64,000 bases of DNA, from the NCBI GenBank assembly GCA_037974965.1, contig JBBPFI010000006.1, positions 1,488,001 to 1,552,000 of the forward strand, in the 5' to 3' direction. This DNA is from Dacryopinax spathularia. Lineage: Eukaryota > Basidiomycota > Dacrymycetes > Dacrymycetales > Dacrymycetaceae. Positions 11,464 to 28,144 of the stretch are shown one piece after another; position 1 is the first letter of the stretch, and every line of letters begins with the position of its first letter. The notes under the pieces are model-generated. The model did not search any database. It saw only the letters and a program-made list of their open reading frames with translations, and had not been told where the DNA came from. The position numbers and the translations under genes are program-made.

Positions 11464-12090
11464 ATGACAGCCTCGACACCCAAAATCCACACATCTGCTT
11501 ACGTCTTCCCTCCTTCCCTCCCCTCCGCGCCAACATTCGGGCTGCAAGTCACAGAGCTGACAGATACATACCTTCTATGGCTCGGCGTCGTTCCGTCCTC
11601 GCTAGCGTCGACCAGCGGAGCAAGTAACATCTCCGACCCGCTACGAGATACCAACGACGGCAACGATGGCGGCATTCCGAGCGAGAGCACTAATGGTGCA
11701 GCTGGAGAAACGGCGAGATTAGGACGGGATTGGGCGGTCGGTATGCCTGGACGAGTGAGTACGCCTCCCCTTAGAACGGTGGGCGGAGCTCAAAGCTCGA
11801 ATAGGGGAATCTGCCACCAGTTGGTACACCGTTGCTACGAAGCACGGGCGAGGATCTCGCTCTCCCGCTGGCACAGCGCTTATGTGGGTACCGTACTCCC
11901 ATGAAAGGGCGTGTTATTGACATATAGTACAGCACGAAGGTTCAAGAAACAAGTCTTTCTGAGCGTTGACGTCGGAGAACTGGGAATGGGCGTAGGAGGT
12001 GCAGAGGGGGCAAGGGTGATGCTCGATGTGGAGCGCGGTGTCGTCGGGATTCTGTCGAGCTTAGAGAAGCGAAATGAGGCGAAGAGCTAA
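11464..12090 (+). CDS. Proteasome assembly chaperone 4-like protein
   Basis: This is a small protein resembling PAC4/PSMG4, the chaperone that with PAC3 guides alpha-ring assembly of the 20S proteasome. Start ATG 11464 gives MTASTPKIHTSAYVF. The core strand motif is FGLQVTELTDTYLLWLGV. After a Ser/Gly/Asn-rich loop, exon 1 ends at GMPGR. A 51-nt intron closing at CGAATAG joins to GNLPPVGTPLLRSTGED and LALPLAQRL. A second intron joins to SRRFKKQVFLSVDV, and the protein ends LEKRNEAKS with TAA at 12088. The pattern of a tryptophan-containing strand, then LAQRL, then K-K-Q-V-F-L-S is typical of PAC4 family members. The loop is longer than in animal homologues. The assignment is by motif only, so moderate. 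Confidence 0.72.
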
Positions 12091-12830
12091 ATGAGGCTGT
12101 TTGAATCGCAGGGTGATTGAGATACTGTAATTTGGCAAAGTTCTGTCGTTAGACACGCTGGCAAACATGCGTCTTGCGCGTGCGCTGACGCGCGAACTTG
12201 GAGGCGACACCGCAACAGCTCGTCTTTGTGCACATGCCAACGTATCGATATCGCATCGCCTAGCTATCTGAGTCAGTCATTGTAGTCTCGTAGAATTTCC
12301 TGTCTTCTCTTTTGTTATTCGGACTAGAAGGGCGTAGGCCATTGCTCGCTTTGTGCAGCGAAGGGGCGCGTCCTGGTAGGAAGCCGCGGGTTGGAACGGC
12401 GAGGCCAAGCAGCTGCGCCCGCTCGCCACTCCGGGTGCTATCTGCCCCACCCGGACACGGGTCCTGTCCACTCAGCACCGCTCACCATCCCAACCAACCG
12501 TCTCCTGCACGTCAGGCATCACACTCATCGCCTGCGTCAACGGCAAGGTCAACGACGAGGGCATCCACCGCCCAAACCGCTGCTGCTGACGACTTTAGGG
12601 TAGAAGAGGTGGGACAACGTCGGTCGGGCATGCGCTTGGCTTGAACCTGACTCGTCGCTGTTCAGGCGCATCAACACGAGCTAAAGCGTTTCACCAACGC
12701 CGACGAACGAGGACAGCGATCCCGACACGATCGCAACGTCTCATCTAGCGCGCATACACGGCGTCCAGGGCTCACAAGTCGACTACTTCCCCATTCAGCT
12801 CCTCGAGAAAAGGGTCGTTCAGCGTAACCC
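12091..12830. other. Promoter and 5' leader of the YAK1-like gene
   Basis: 740 bp without a supported gene. The last 350 bp are rich in CCAACCAACC, CACTC and CAACG runs typical of basidiomycete leaders. Short open frames at 12312-12644 and 12391-12603 overlap each other and look like chance. Confidence 0.45.
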
Positions 12831-17668
<4,838 letters not shown>

Positions 17669-18148
17669 ACCGTGACGAGTGTTGTCTACGTTCTGATCTC
17701 CGATGAAATACGAATTCTTGGTTGCGCATTGGCGCACCCCATCCCGCTGTCACTAAACGACAAATTCGACCTGTGTGCTGTCCACCAAGGGCTCAACCCC
17801 CAGTTTCAACGCTCGAAAAGAGTATCAAAGCCCCAGTCTTTCATTAACGTTCAACTGTTGTAACCCCGTCAATCTATACCGAAAACCCGCAAATCAACTC
17901 CTCAACTCTTCCACATCACGTCCACCCCTCAACCCCGCTAAACGTCCACCTCTTCCAGTCTTCCCCTTTTCAACCCGAACAAAACCCCGAAAAAATTACG
18001 ACACGTCCCGTTCGTCGTTGTACAATACTCACGCGCTCGATCGGAATCGACCAGCCCGATCAGTCTATCAGTCTGTCAACCCCTCATCACCAGATCATAT
18101 CGTTGAACCAGGAGCGGACCATGAAGGTCTCTGTGCGTGCGTGCGCGC
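17669..18148. other. Convergent 3' region between YAK1-like and phosphatase genes
   Basis: 480 bp between two convergent stops. It holds AACCCC/CAACCC-rich sequence (17860-17990) and no credible gene. It is likely overlapping 3' UTRs. Confidence 0.5.
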
Positions 18149-19247
18149 TCAAGTGAGCGTAGCGAAGATCTCCTCGACCTCCCATGCGCCGGACCAGTAC
18201 TGGATCTGGCATTTAAGCCCTGCGGAGACGCCTTCTTTCGCGATACGCGCTTCAAGCCCTCTGTGCTTGCGGACAAGGGCGAGGTCGTTCCTGCGCCGAG
18301 AGGTCAGCCACTGCCAAGGTTGCTGTGCGGATGTGAAGAGGAAGAGAAGAGAGTAGTGGAAGAAGCGGAGTAGTGGTGAAAAGCTGAATGAGAAGCGGAG
18401 CAGCGGATCGTGTAGTGAAAGAGAGCAGAAGCGGACGATAGTACATCCTTCCCCCATACGAAAATAAAGGATGTCCCACCCCCAACGCGCTTTACATCCC
18501 ATGACCCCACCTCACACTCCGCAGCTCGCAGCAAATGAAAGGAAGGGTAAGAACCGAAAGGAATGGGATGTACGCACTCTCTCAGCCGTAAGATCGGGCA
18601 GAAATCGTTCGCCCCATCTCCGACATAGACCATCCTATCAAACTCCTTCCCATGCCGCGTGACAAAAGCCTCGAGCTCCTCCCCTGCCCCCACGCTCAGT
18701 AAATCCTCAGCAAGTCATGAAGAGAGAGCATAAACGCACCCTTGCACATATTAACACTACACCCCACCTTGCACCCATGCTGCCTCCCCTCCCTCGGCAC
18801 CCTCCTCTTCACCACCAACATCTCCGGATCCTCCTCACTCCACTCCGCAGGATTAGTGATAATCTCCTCGAAAACCCCCTCCGCCAACCCCCTCGCCTCC
18901 AACACCGTCCTAATATAAACCTCATTCGCGTTACTCAATATCAACAAATCCGTACTCGGCTCCGCCCGTCTCTTCACGTCCCTAACACATCGAACCATAG
19001 CGGGATGAAAGGGCATCTCCCTCAGTGCTCCTAGCACCTCCTGCTTAGTGTGCCCGAGGGAACGGAGCTCGCGCATCATCTGAGCTACTAGGTCTGTGTA
19101 TTGGATCGTGCCCGTGGACTTGAGGGATTTCATACGACGCCGGAGGGAGGGGGCGAGGACTTCGAGCACCCAGCGGTCGGTGTCTTGGTCTGCGAGGGAC
19201 CAGTCGAAGTCGTAGATGATGAGTTGGTTGCGGATGGTCGAGGACAT
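18149..19247 (-). CDS. HAD-family phosphatase, PHOSPHO1/PHOSPHO2-like
   Basis: This is a small cytosolic haloacid-dehalogenase phosphatase. Start ATG 19247 gives MSSTIRNQLIIYDFDWSLAD, whose DxDxS is the nucleophile motif I of PHOSPHO-type enzymes (phosphocholine/phosphoethanolamine or pyridoxal-phosphate phosphatases in animals). Motif II is LLILSNANE. The family hallmark CNMCKG appears as CSVNMCKG at the end of exon 1. Exon 2 carries motif IV, MVYVGDGANDFCP. Exon 3 starts at NDLALVRKHRGLEARI and ends QYWSGAWEVEEIFATLT. The first intron is short (about 41 nt), with the donor just after CKG in the phase that joins correctly; this junction is the least certain. The gene is divergent from TFB1. 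The substrate is inferred from the family only. Confidence 0.87.
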
Positions 19248-19577
19248 CGTGCGCTTTCTTTCGGTCGTCTTACTTCGGGCTTCTTGTGATGCTTTGTGAT
19301 TATTTCTGGTACGCTTTGGAGGGAAGTGGGAAGGTGCTTGAGTGGAGGGTGAGATGTATGGGGTTGGGCAGAAAATACGCTGCCTCTTGCTGATGATCCC
19401 TTGCTTGGCGCTGCACGTGTGAGAAGCGCTCAGAATCCCCGTCGGTGGCAGTGCTGGCGCGTCACTCTTCTGAAGTCACCCAATTGTCCAAAGTCGGACT
19501 CGGACGACAAGTCATCCCTCCCATCGAACGCGCCTCGGGCTGAACGCCAAAAAACCTCTGCTCGTCGTCGGGCAACG
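19248..19577. promoter_or_regulatory. Divergent promoter of the phosphatase and TFB1 genes
   Basis: 330 bp between two outward-facing starts. There is no gene. Some GA-rich sequence lies on the phosphatase side. Shared regulation is possible but not shown. Confidence 0.5.
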
Positions 19578-21769
19578 ATGTCGTCCACTCCGGGGCCGTC
19601 TACACCTACCAAGCAAGGAGCACAAGGTCAAGGAGGGAAGAAATGGCTCGCTCGCGCTCCTGCGGCATACAACAAGCTCCCCGGCACGCTCTTCCTCACC
19701 CCGGACAGGCTCGTGTGGAAACAAGATGGCGTACCGCAGCCGTCCGTGAATGTCAAATTGGACAAGGCGACCGGTGCGTCTCTCGCTCTTCTCCTCCTTT
19801 ATCGAGGCATGCACTGACCGTGTTTAATGGGGAACAGCGATGTTCAACTCGAAGGAAGGCGCCCTCCCCGTCCGGCTCAAAATCGCTTTCGCAGACAATG
19901 AAAAAGGCTATCAATTCGCCTTCACCAACCCCGACGCCGCGGCCGCCCTAGCGCAGAGAACGGAGTTCGTGACCCACCTAACGCCAGTCATAAACCGTAA
20001 CAAATCTGCTCTTTCCGGCTCGCCCGCCGCTTCTGGGTCTGCGACTCCGGGCACGCCGGCCGAGCGGGCTGGTACGCCTGCTGCTTCGGGAGGTGCAGGT
20101 GCAAGTGCGGCGCAAATCGGCCAAGAAAACGCCCTCCGCCGTTCAGTCCTCCTAAAACATCCCGACCTCGCCTCCCTTCACCGCGAGCTCGTCCTCACCG
20201 GCCAACTTTCGGAATCCGAATTCTGGCACGGAAGGGAATGGATGCTCTCTGCCGAGCGGGCCGCTCTCTCCCAGCGCAAGGGCAGGGCGAGTCAGTTGGT
20301 GGACCCGAAGCCTCAGACGGCGGAGGGGGGGGATGTGAGGATTGTCGTTACGCCGCAGTTGGTGCATGATATTTTTGAGGAGTTTCCGGTTGTTGCGAGG
20401 GCGTATGCGGAGAATGTGCCTAATGAGGTGCGTGCTGCCTTTCTTTCTCTCTTTCTTTTCCTCTTCCGGAGAGTGTTGTTATACTGACCCGCGTTACAGA
20501 TGAACGAAGCCACCTTCTGGTCGCGATACTTCCAATCCGAGCTGTTCAACCGCAACCGCGCGAGCACGCGCTCCTCCGCCCCACAACACACAGTCAAGCC
20601 CGACCCGATATTCGACGCCTACCTGACCCTGTCCGACTCCTCCGACCTCCCGCCGTCGCCCTCCCAGCACCCGGTCGACAAGCTCTTGGACCTAGGCGCG
20701 ACAGAGGAGGACCATGAGCAGGGCGGGAACGAGCCCGACGTTACGATGCGGCCGGGGGGGGAGAGGGGGATCTTGCCGTTGATTAGGAGGTTTAATGTCC
20801 ATTCGGAGAGGTTGCTGGAGAGGTCGTTGGGCGAGGGAGGGGGGGATGGGAAGAGGAGGAAGCTGGAGGGGGGGAGGTTTGATGTGCGTCCATGCTCTTT
20901 TACTATCCTTCCACCATGCTCCCCCTGCCATTACTCTCCCGTCATCCTTTCTCCATCATCCTTCCATTGCGATTTCATTCTCACCAAGGGTGTGTGGGGA
21001 ATGGAGAACAGGTTCGCTGACCATATGTGCAGCCCAGCGAATACTACGAAGAAATCATAATCGACGACCTGATAGACCACCACGCCCAAACGGGTATATC
21101 CCTCTCAACACTCAACGCCTCCCTCTTCTCCGCCTCCTCCCGTCTCCCCTCAGCCCTCTCCACCCCCCGAACAGCCGAAGAGTCCCGTGCCCTCCTCTCT
21201 GCATTCAAATCCCAAACCCATTCCTACCTCTCCACTCTACACTCCCTCAAGCCAGCTCGCAAACCGGCCGAGGCGGCATTTCAAAGTATGACCCAAACGG
21301 TCAAAGCGGCCCACTCGGCGCACCGCGCCCTCCCTCCAATCCCGCCCGATTTCTTAAGGCAGATGACAACGTGTCAAACAGCCGCGAACGAGTTCCTCCG
21401 CCAGTTCTGGGGGGCTGTACTTCCCCCTCCTCCTGCCCTGCATTCTGAAGGCGGAGGAGGGCAGAGACTGGGGATGGGGATGAGCGCGAAGGAGAGAGCG
21501 CTGAAGGTGGGGAAGATGGCGGCTTTTTTGGGGAGGACGGGGGAGAAGGTTGAGGCGCTTGTTGAGGCTGCGAAAGGGGAGGGGGTGGACCCGGAGAGGG
21601 TCAGACAGGTGCGTCTTTCTCCTTTTCTTCTGTTGCTGGCTTGATAGGTGCGCGGGCGAGCGAAGGCTGATACGGTGCACAGGCGTTCGCACCGCTTATG
21701 TCGGCTGTTGAGAAGGCTTTGAAGTTGTATTCTCAGAGGAGGAGGAAGCCCGCTGGAGCGGCCGCTTGA
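19578..21769 (+). CDS. TFB1: TFIIH core subunit TFB1 (p62 / GTF2H1 homologue)
   Basis: This is a structural subunit of TFIIH, needed for RNA polymerase II transcription and nucleotide excision repair in the nucleus. Start ATG 19578 gives MSSTPGPSTPTKQG. The N-terminal PH-like domain spans exon 1 and the start of exon 2 (YNKLPGTLFLTPDRLVW, then MFNSKEGALPVRLKIAF, FAFTNPDAA). After a Ser/Gly/Pro/Ala-rich linker come two BSD-like modules, marked by SESEFWHGREWML and by NEATFWSRYFQSELF. Then follow an acidic stretch, PLIRRFNVHSERLL, and SEYYEEIIIDDL, which is characteristic of p62. The C-terminal helical part ends LKLYSQRRRKPAGAAA with TGA at 21767. Four short introns are seen (after DKAT, PNE, RFD and RVRQ). 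It is convergent with COY1, 185 bp away. Confidence 0.93.
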
Positions 21770-21954
21770 TTTGATACCCAGGGACATGGAGGACGAGGAG
21801 GACGATACCCACACAAGTGTATACTAGCCACTAGCGCAAAAGAGAGCAATCAATGTCATTGTCATCTCGCTCAATACATAGCGGTGCAACAGAAGTGTCC
21901 AAACAGGCATGTACGCATCCCCTATCAAGCAGTAAACAGTGCGAGGTATCATCA

Positions 21955-24668
21955 TCATGGAACGGGTCGTGGGATGGGCGTGCCGCCCGTGCTGGAGCTG
22001 AGGCATTCGTAGGTCGTGAACATTACGAGGAGGTGGAGTGAGGCGGCGTAGAAGACGAACGCCATTCTTGCTCGTCGGTTGGCTAGGATCGCTTGCGTGA
22101 GGGTGAGCACACCCCGCTCGAGCGGGTTGAGCGCTTTCACTGCCCGTGCGGCCTCCTGCGATGCTCAGTTAGTATGGATAACCCTCTGGTGAGCATGGTA
22201 CGCACCCGCCCGCGGAAAGCCTCGAATGGGTTCATGCTCTCCTCGTACACGCTTCTGTACCGGCTCATCTCATCGTTTTGGGGTACGATCAGCGGTCTTG
22301 CTGTCGCTGGTGTCGCACTGCTTCCCTCGTCCCGGTAGCTCTGCATATACCGGACCTTCTCGTACAGCTTCAGGTTGTCCGCCTGCAGACCCTTGATTTC
22401 GGTACGGAGCTCGGAAACGACATCGTACTGCTTGCGCAGCTCCTCTTCCAACTCGGCATTTCTCGTTCGGAAACGGTCGCGCTGGCTCGTAACGATGGGT
22501 AAGATGGACGAGTCAGCTTGTGGTGGATACGACGGTGTGGTTGCGCCGTCGGCCTGAATGAGGCGTCGTCGTCAGATATGAGACATGACCACCAAGTATC
22601 AGGGTACTAACGGGTGGCTTGACGCCGATGCTCAACCCGGCAAGCCCTTCCTGTGGGGCGCCATTCGGCACCGGTGTGCTCGACATGCTGCGCCGGGTAT
22701 CTGGCGTCGTGCTATTCAGTTGCAGGAGGTCGTTCTCGAGCTTTTCGTTTAAGCTCGACTGTTTCTGGAGTTGCTCTTGGCTCTCGGCCAGCTGCTTTTG
22801 CGTCTTGCGGAGGTTCTCCTCAAGCTCGGAGTGCAAGATCTGTTTCTCATTAGTAACCTGAAAGGGGCGAGGGGCGCTGAGAGCGTACCCGGAACTTGGT
22901 AAGCTCGTCCAGGAGCTGCTTGTTCTTGGCGAGCAGTAGCGTCTCCAGGGACGATGCTTGCCCATTCACTTTCCCCGCACTCGGTTGCGGTAAATGCACC
23001 TCATCTGAATCATCGAGCTCGGCGCCAAATTCGACGTACTATTGCAAACGTAAGACAAGCCCGATGTGCCACCCGATATAGCGTACCTTCATGATCTGCA
23101 GTTCTCGCTTGACCTCATCGTAATCGGCCTGTTGTTTCAGTTTGTTCCTGAGACCCTCGACTTCTGCGTCCTGGTTGTTACGTTAGCATACCCGACTGCG
23201 CAGTTGACGACGAGGCGTGCCTTGGAAGCCAGTTCTCTGGTCAGTTCCTCAATTCTCCGTCTGGCGCTCGATTCCGCTTCCAACCGAGCCTCTTTTTGCG
23301 CATCGAACGCCTGCAGCAATCGGGCGGTTTCTGCTTCAAGTTCCGCAATTTGGTTTTCGAGTGCCTTAACCCTGCCTTGGCGTCAGAATCGCATCCTGGA
23401 GGCTTGGGCGTCACGCACTTGTCTGCCGTCTCACTTCCACTCCGTACAGCCTCAATCTCCGCACGCAAGAGTTCCTGACAAAAGGGGTCAGCAGGAACGA
23501 CTATTGCGATGGCGATGCGCATACATTCCGTCGTTCCACCGCTGCTATCCGGCTGTTGGCACGCTCGAGATCAGCCTCCAGCATGTCCAGCTCCGCCAAT
23601 CGAGACATAGTTTCTTGGTCTACGGCCTCCTGTTCAGCATTTCGTTGCTCTCATGAATGATTGGACCCACCTTGTCGTTGAGACTGGTCTAAGAGTTTCG
23701 CCTGGCTGGTCTCGCTGAAGTTCCGCAGATCTCGTATCTGGTCTCTAGCCACTTGTACCTGCTTCGTCAGGTCGCGCTCCCTGGAAAGACGTCAATTGAC
23801 TGCCGAGCGGCAGAGAGCCGTGCACTGACCGCTCCTCGTAGTTCCGAATCTTCTCATCATACGTCGCATTCAGCTCGTTCTCCTTCTGCGTCACTTTCTC
23901 CTGTATCATCGACTCCATCTGTATGCTCTCTCAGCGCTTGACCGCGCATACAAGCGCCGTATGCACACCTTCTCCTCCAGTTGCTCTACGCGCGCCTCCG
24001 CCTTCTTCTTAGCATTCTCCAGCGTGCTAACCTCCGCGGCCTTCTTCTTTAACTCCGCATTCTCCTCCCTCAATCGTGTAACCTCGCTTTCCAGCTGCCG
24101 CGCTTCTGCAACTTTGGCGGCTTGGTCCTGATCCGCACATAAGCAGGTCGCTCGTACGCGTGGTTGATGAACTTACGGAGGCGACATCAAGCAATGGAAA
24201 CGGATCCGGTGCTTCTGCAAGGAGCTTGTAGACATTCAAGAACGAGTTCTCTGCAAGCTTCGATCGTCGTGTGAGGTTGTCGATTTCCGTCTGATACGCT
24301 ACACAAAGTCGTTAACTTTCGTATGGGATAACTTGAAGGGACTGTACCCTTGAGCAGAGTCTTGAACTCGTTCAGTTTCTCTTCATCCGGTATACGACGG
24401 AACTCTACATCGCCGCTTCATCAGTGGCTATAGGGGGACGCTATGTAACCGAACGCACCTTTCGTCTTGTCCGCAAGGAATTTCCTTCCCACGACACTTT
24501 CTTTCTGGTTCTCCACGATCTCCAACCCTTGAGAGTCGAGCGTTTTCTGCAGCTCGGTCAAATTGATCTCTACAACGCAATGATCAGACAGGTTGGGAGA
24601 CGCAAGGGCACTCCTTGCGGACCTTTCCATGTCGCGAGCGCCTGGGAGAAGTTCTGGTCGGTTGCCAT
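21955..24668 (-). CDS. COY1: Golgi membrane coiled-coil protein COY1 / CASP
   Basis: This is a golgin-like tail-anchored protein of the CASP family, involved in intra-Golgi retrograde traffic. The true start is ATG 24668 (MATDQNFSQALATWKEINL), matching the family opening F..AL..WK.I.L..LQ. About ten exons, many under 150 nt, code almost continuous coiled coil (for example ELEEELRKQYDVVSELRTEI). The conserved CASP C-terminal domain follows: SQRDRFRTRNAELEEE, LQADNLKLYEKVRYMQSY, YEESMNPFEAFRGR and LNPLERGVLTLTQAILANR. A C-terminal membrane anchor comes last (MAFVFYAASLHLLVMFTTY). The stop is at 21955. Splice junctions were followed by phase and coiled-coil register; one or two small ones remain uncertain. 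Confidence 0.92.
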
Positions 24669-24986
24669 GCTGCCTCACACGCCTTCGCGTTGGTCCGTTC
24701 AAAGATGGAAACGAATTATAATGTTCTCGGTCTGTTGGGAATAGAAAAGGAGGTGAGAAGTGCGGGGTTACGTGCGTGTCAAAGCGGCGTGGCTGTTAGG
24801 CTCGCGATGAGCTCCGTGTCCGCAGTTAGAGCAACAGGGTCCAGCACCAGCGGGCAGACAATCACGCGTCATACACAACTTGGCAGCCCTCGACCGACAA
24901 TCATGACTCTCATTGATATCGTTAACAATAGTTGAACAATCCGCTAATCCACAATCTATATATCGGATCAATCCATTCTGTGTAAC
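24669..24986. other. Short spacer between COY1 and the MDR oxidoreductase
   Basis: 318 bp between two minus-strand genes, holding the COY1 promoter and the 3' end of the oxidoreductase gene. No open frame here has support. Confidence 0.4.
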
Positions 24987-26553
24987 CTACAACTTCCCTC
25001 TCTGGATATCACTGACCTTGATTACAATCTTGCCCACTTGGCTACCGCTCTTCATCAGCTCAAATCCCCTTTCGCCATTTTCAAGGCCTTGAATGACGTC
25101 CGAAACAACCGGGGTCACTGAGTGTTTCGAGATGAACTCCGTTGCATCGATGAGATCGCGGTGCGATCCCATGGTCGATCCTACATAGACAAATACGATC
25201 GGTCCACGGACCAGACACGATTCATGAGGCTGAACGCACCCTTCAACTCAACATTCTTGAGGACCTCTCGCATCGTGAACGAGACTTTGGGTGCAGCCGT
25301 CCTGTCGCAGCGGTCAGTGTCTGCACTTTTCTTTAACCGTTTGAAACGCTCACATGCCGAACACAACAACACGTGCACCATCACGAATAATCTTGGATGT
25401 CTGGGCGCAAATCTCACCACCGGCGGAATCGATCACCGCATCCAGTTTTGCGCTGGGATCTGCCTTCTTCATCAGCTCCGCCAGCTCAACCGGCCATTTA
25501 TCTGTTCGACCTGTCAGAATCCGACCACCAAGATCCGCCAAATCCCGTTACCGTGCTTGTATATCACGCCGCCTTTGGCGCCCAGTGACACCGCTTTCTT
25601 GATCTTTTCCTCGTTGCCACTCGTGACCCAGACGTTCGCCCCAATGGCGACGCACAACTGAAGAGCGACAAGCGCCACGCCCCCGCCAATTCCTGTCTAT
25701 TCCGCACATCAGATCATAAGATCGAGTGACTTTGTGAGGAATATATATACGATCAGCACGTGATCGCCCTTTTCGATCTGGCCTTTAACTACAACAGCCC
25801 TGTTCACATCGGGTCACATCAGCGCCTCCATCAATGGAAATAATTAACACAACATACCTCCAGGCCGTGACGCCGGCCAACGGCCATGCGGCAGCGTGCA
25901 CATCGTCCAGGTGGTCGGGGGTGAGAATTACCTGATCGCGCTCGACCACAACATAGTCCGCGAATACACCTTTAACAGGATATGATGTACCGCCAATGAT
26001 GCCGAACCTAGAAGTGTTCAGAGAATATTCCCAATGCACTAGTGCATACTGACTTCTTTTCCGGGCCCCGCGGACTTGCTTCCCAGCCCCGCATTGGAAC
26101 AAGGAACACACGCTTGCCAATTAGCGTGTCGTTGCCATCCGCTGAAGCTACCACCACACCAGCCGCGTCAGATCCCATCACCGAGTCCAACGCAACGCTG
26201 GGGTACATATTCTTGCGGATCCATATCTAGAACGGGAAGCGAACAAGTGTTTTAGACATCAATTCTTGTTCCCAGAAGGTGGCCGAGCTTGGGCCACCAG
26301 GGACGAGGAAAGAAATTATTCACATCACGATGATTGAATGCCACCGCGCTGTGGGCCAAAAAGCACCGGTCAGTGCTGCTGAATCACGGTCAAAAAGGGA
26401 TAAGCAGGACCTGATCCGAACAAGAACCTCCCCTTCCTTCAACGCGGGTACCTCCCGTTCCATCAATACGACGTCATGGTATACTGGGCCGTCCTTTCGT
26501 GCATCTTTGGCCTCCTGCAAAACGAGGCAGCGTGTTGTCTTGGGTGCATTCAT
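24987..26553 (-). CDS. Medium-chain (MDR) alcohol dehydrogenase / quinone reductase-like enzyme
   Basis: This is an NAD(P)H-dependent oxidoreductase of the MDR superfamily. Start ATG 26553 gives MNAPKTTRCLVLQEA. The GroES-like catalytic domain follows (KEGEVLVRI, VAFNHRDIWIRKNMYP, GSDAAGVVVASADG), then the Rossmann domain. Its nucleotide loop is rebuilt across introns as GDHVLI, then GIGGGVALVALQL. The C-terminal part includes DAVIDSAGGEICAQTSKII and STMGSHRDLIDATEFI, with the stop at 24987. I see no four-cysteine structural zinc loop, so a zinc-independent quinone oxidoreductase-like enzyme is as likely as a true alcohol dehydrogenase. There are about nine exons. It is divergent from the Mediator gene with a 229-bp shared upstream region. 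Confidence 0.85.
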
Positions 26554-26782
26554 TATGGCTGTTTAAAAGCAAAGTGGCCGGTCAGCCAATGAGATGGTGA
26601 ACCATCCCAGCACAGCGCTCGCTGAGTGGCTGAGCACCCGATCAGCGGAACCTTTTGGAAGCTGTCAACCCACTTCTTTCCCTCGCAACCAACCAAACGC
26701 GCGCTGCTCCCACGGCTCCTGCCACCTGCCGACTCGCCTCCTTCGACACAACAACGACGTCGCTCCTTAATGGATTGTGACA
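26554..26782. promoter_or_regulatory. Divergent promoter of the MDR oxidoreductase and Mediator 27 genes
   Basis: 229 bp between outward-facing starts. It contains CCAAT-like CCAATGAG near 26586 in a GC-rich context. No gene. Confidence 0.45.
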
Positions 26783-27963
26783 ATGACGACCCCACCTCAT
26801 GAATTAATTACGACCCACATGCTGGATAACCTCGATCTTCCGATAACCAGCCTGGAAAGCCATCTCGATACGCTGGGATCGACGATAAATATTCTCAGTG
26901 CTGCTCGCCGGGTCCCGCCATCTCTTCGTCTGGGAGTCACAAATGCAACTTCTGATCTCAGCAATTGGGAGCACTCGATACAGCTGCTGACTGCTAATGT
27001 CACCGACTTGAGGCAGCAAGGCTGGTGTCTGACGTCATGCGTTGCGCTCCCGAGTGGCTGATAGGACAATTCCAGATGCTCTGGGCGCAGCTACAGAACT
27101 CGACGGTCGAGGTGTGGAACCCATAGATCGCAGTACCGTACGAAAAGCCATCTTACATAGTCGGTACGACTCAAGCGTAATACTACCGCCCTTGGGCATT
27201 GTGCTAATAATCCAATCTAGGCAAGACAATATTATCCCTTCGGCGCCATCTGCGCATGACTCTACTCCCCTTTCCACCAAAGACAAACTGTTGCCGCTGA
27301 GTTGGACATTGAACAACGGTGCTATCTTTACTTACAATGAGCTCAAAGCACTACTGCGAACTGGGAGCAGATCCGGTGTTCGCGTCCGCTGTTGGTCCCC
27401 CGTCCGGTCAAAATCCTCTCCCGCTAAACCTGCCGCTCTGCACATTCTGGTGGACAAAATTATACAAGCTTTCATCGTTTTGAATTATCCTTCGGAGGGG
27501 GATAATTCAGGAATCACAGTAGACAGGGTAACCTGTTTTGCTCCTCATGAAGCGGTGAGTCGGGGAATTTATTTGTCCGTCACGATTGACTCATGGATCT
27601 ATTTCGCGTCCCTAGAAACCACCTTCTGGAAATTCCACCTATAACGCATATCAGTGTATAACACGCTACTTTTCCGTGTTGCTTTCTGCGCAACCTGACC
27701 TAACTCCACGGAATATTCTTGTGAGTTTGCCTCTGCCTGCCCCGAACATTCCCATGACGACACTGGCTGCCAAGGATATTCTGCTCACCTATCGCACGCT
27801 GTTCCGTGACAAGTGCAGCCTGTGCGGCACAGAACTCTCAGCCGACGGGCGCATGCCCCCGGTCGGCCGAATTTGGAAAAATCGGGAGGGTAATATCGAG
27901 GAGAATACTGACGCCGGGACGTGGATGCCGCGGCATGTCCAATGTATGTCAGCGTTCTACTGA
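26783..27963 (+). CDS. MED27: Mediator complex subunit 27-like protein
   Basis: This is a subunit of the RNA polymerase II Mediator tail. ATG 26783 gives MTTPPHELITTHML; a second ATG follows at 26819. The N-terminal helices (LESHLDTLGSTINILSAARR) and central coiled region match the Med27 fold. The C-terminal signature is a Cys pair with conserved aromatic and Pro residues: CSLCGTELSADGRMPPVGR, then WMPRHVQC. An intron near 27166-27222 has a clear branch site (GTGCTAATAAT). Other introns probably lie after the first 80 codons, after APHEA, and possibly between RNIL and DILLTY; those near 27000-27080 I could not fix. The end is given at the first stop after HVQC, but a short extra exon is possible. 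The family call is moderately firm; the exon map is approximate. Confidence 0.72.
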
Positions 27964-28144
27964 CGTGTCGGCGGTCACACGGATTCCCGACCGTTATGAT
28001 CGAGCCATATGGTGGCGACCGATCAAACGCTGCTCGTTGAAACACGTGAAATTGGGAGGGCAACGGTGTAGCATAACGGGGAAACAGGATGATCCCCAAA
28101 GTGCGGAGGCAACCTTGTTGTGTTTAGCGTGCTGGGAGGGACCG

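Noticed and set aside
24987-26553. Zinc alcohol dehydrogenase with a structural zinc site
   Set aside because: No four-Cys lobe was visible in the rebuilt protein, so I kept the broader MDR call.
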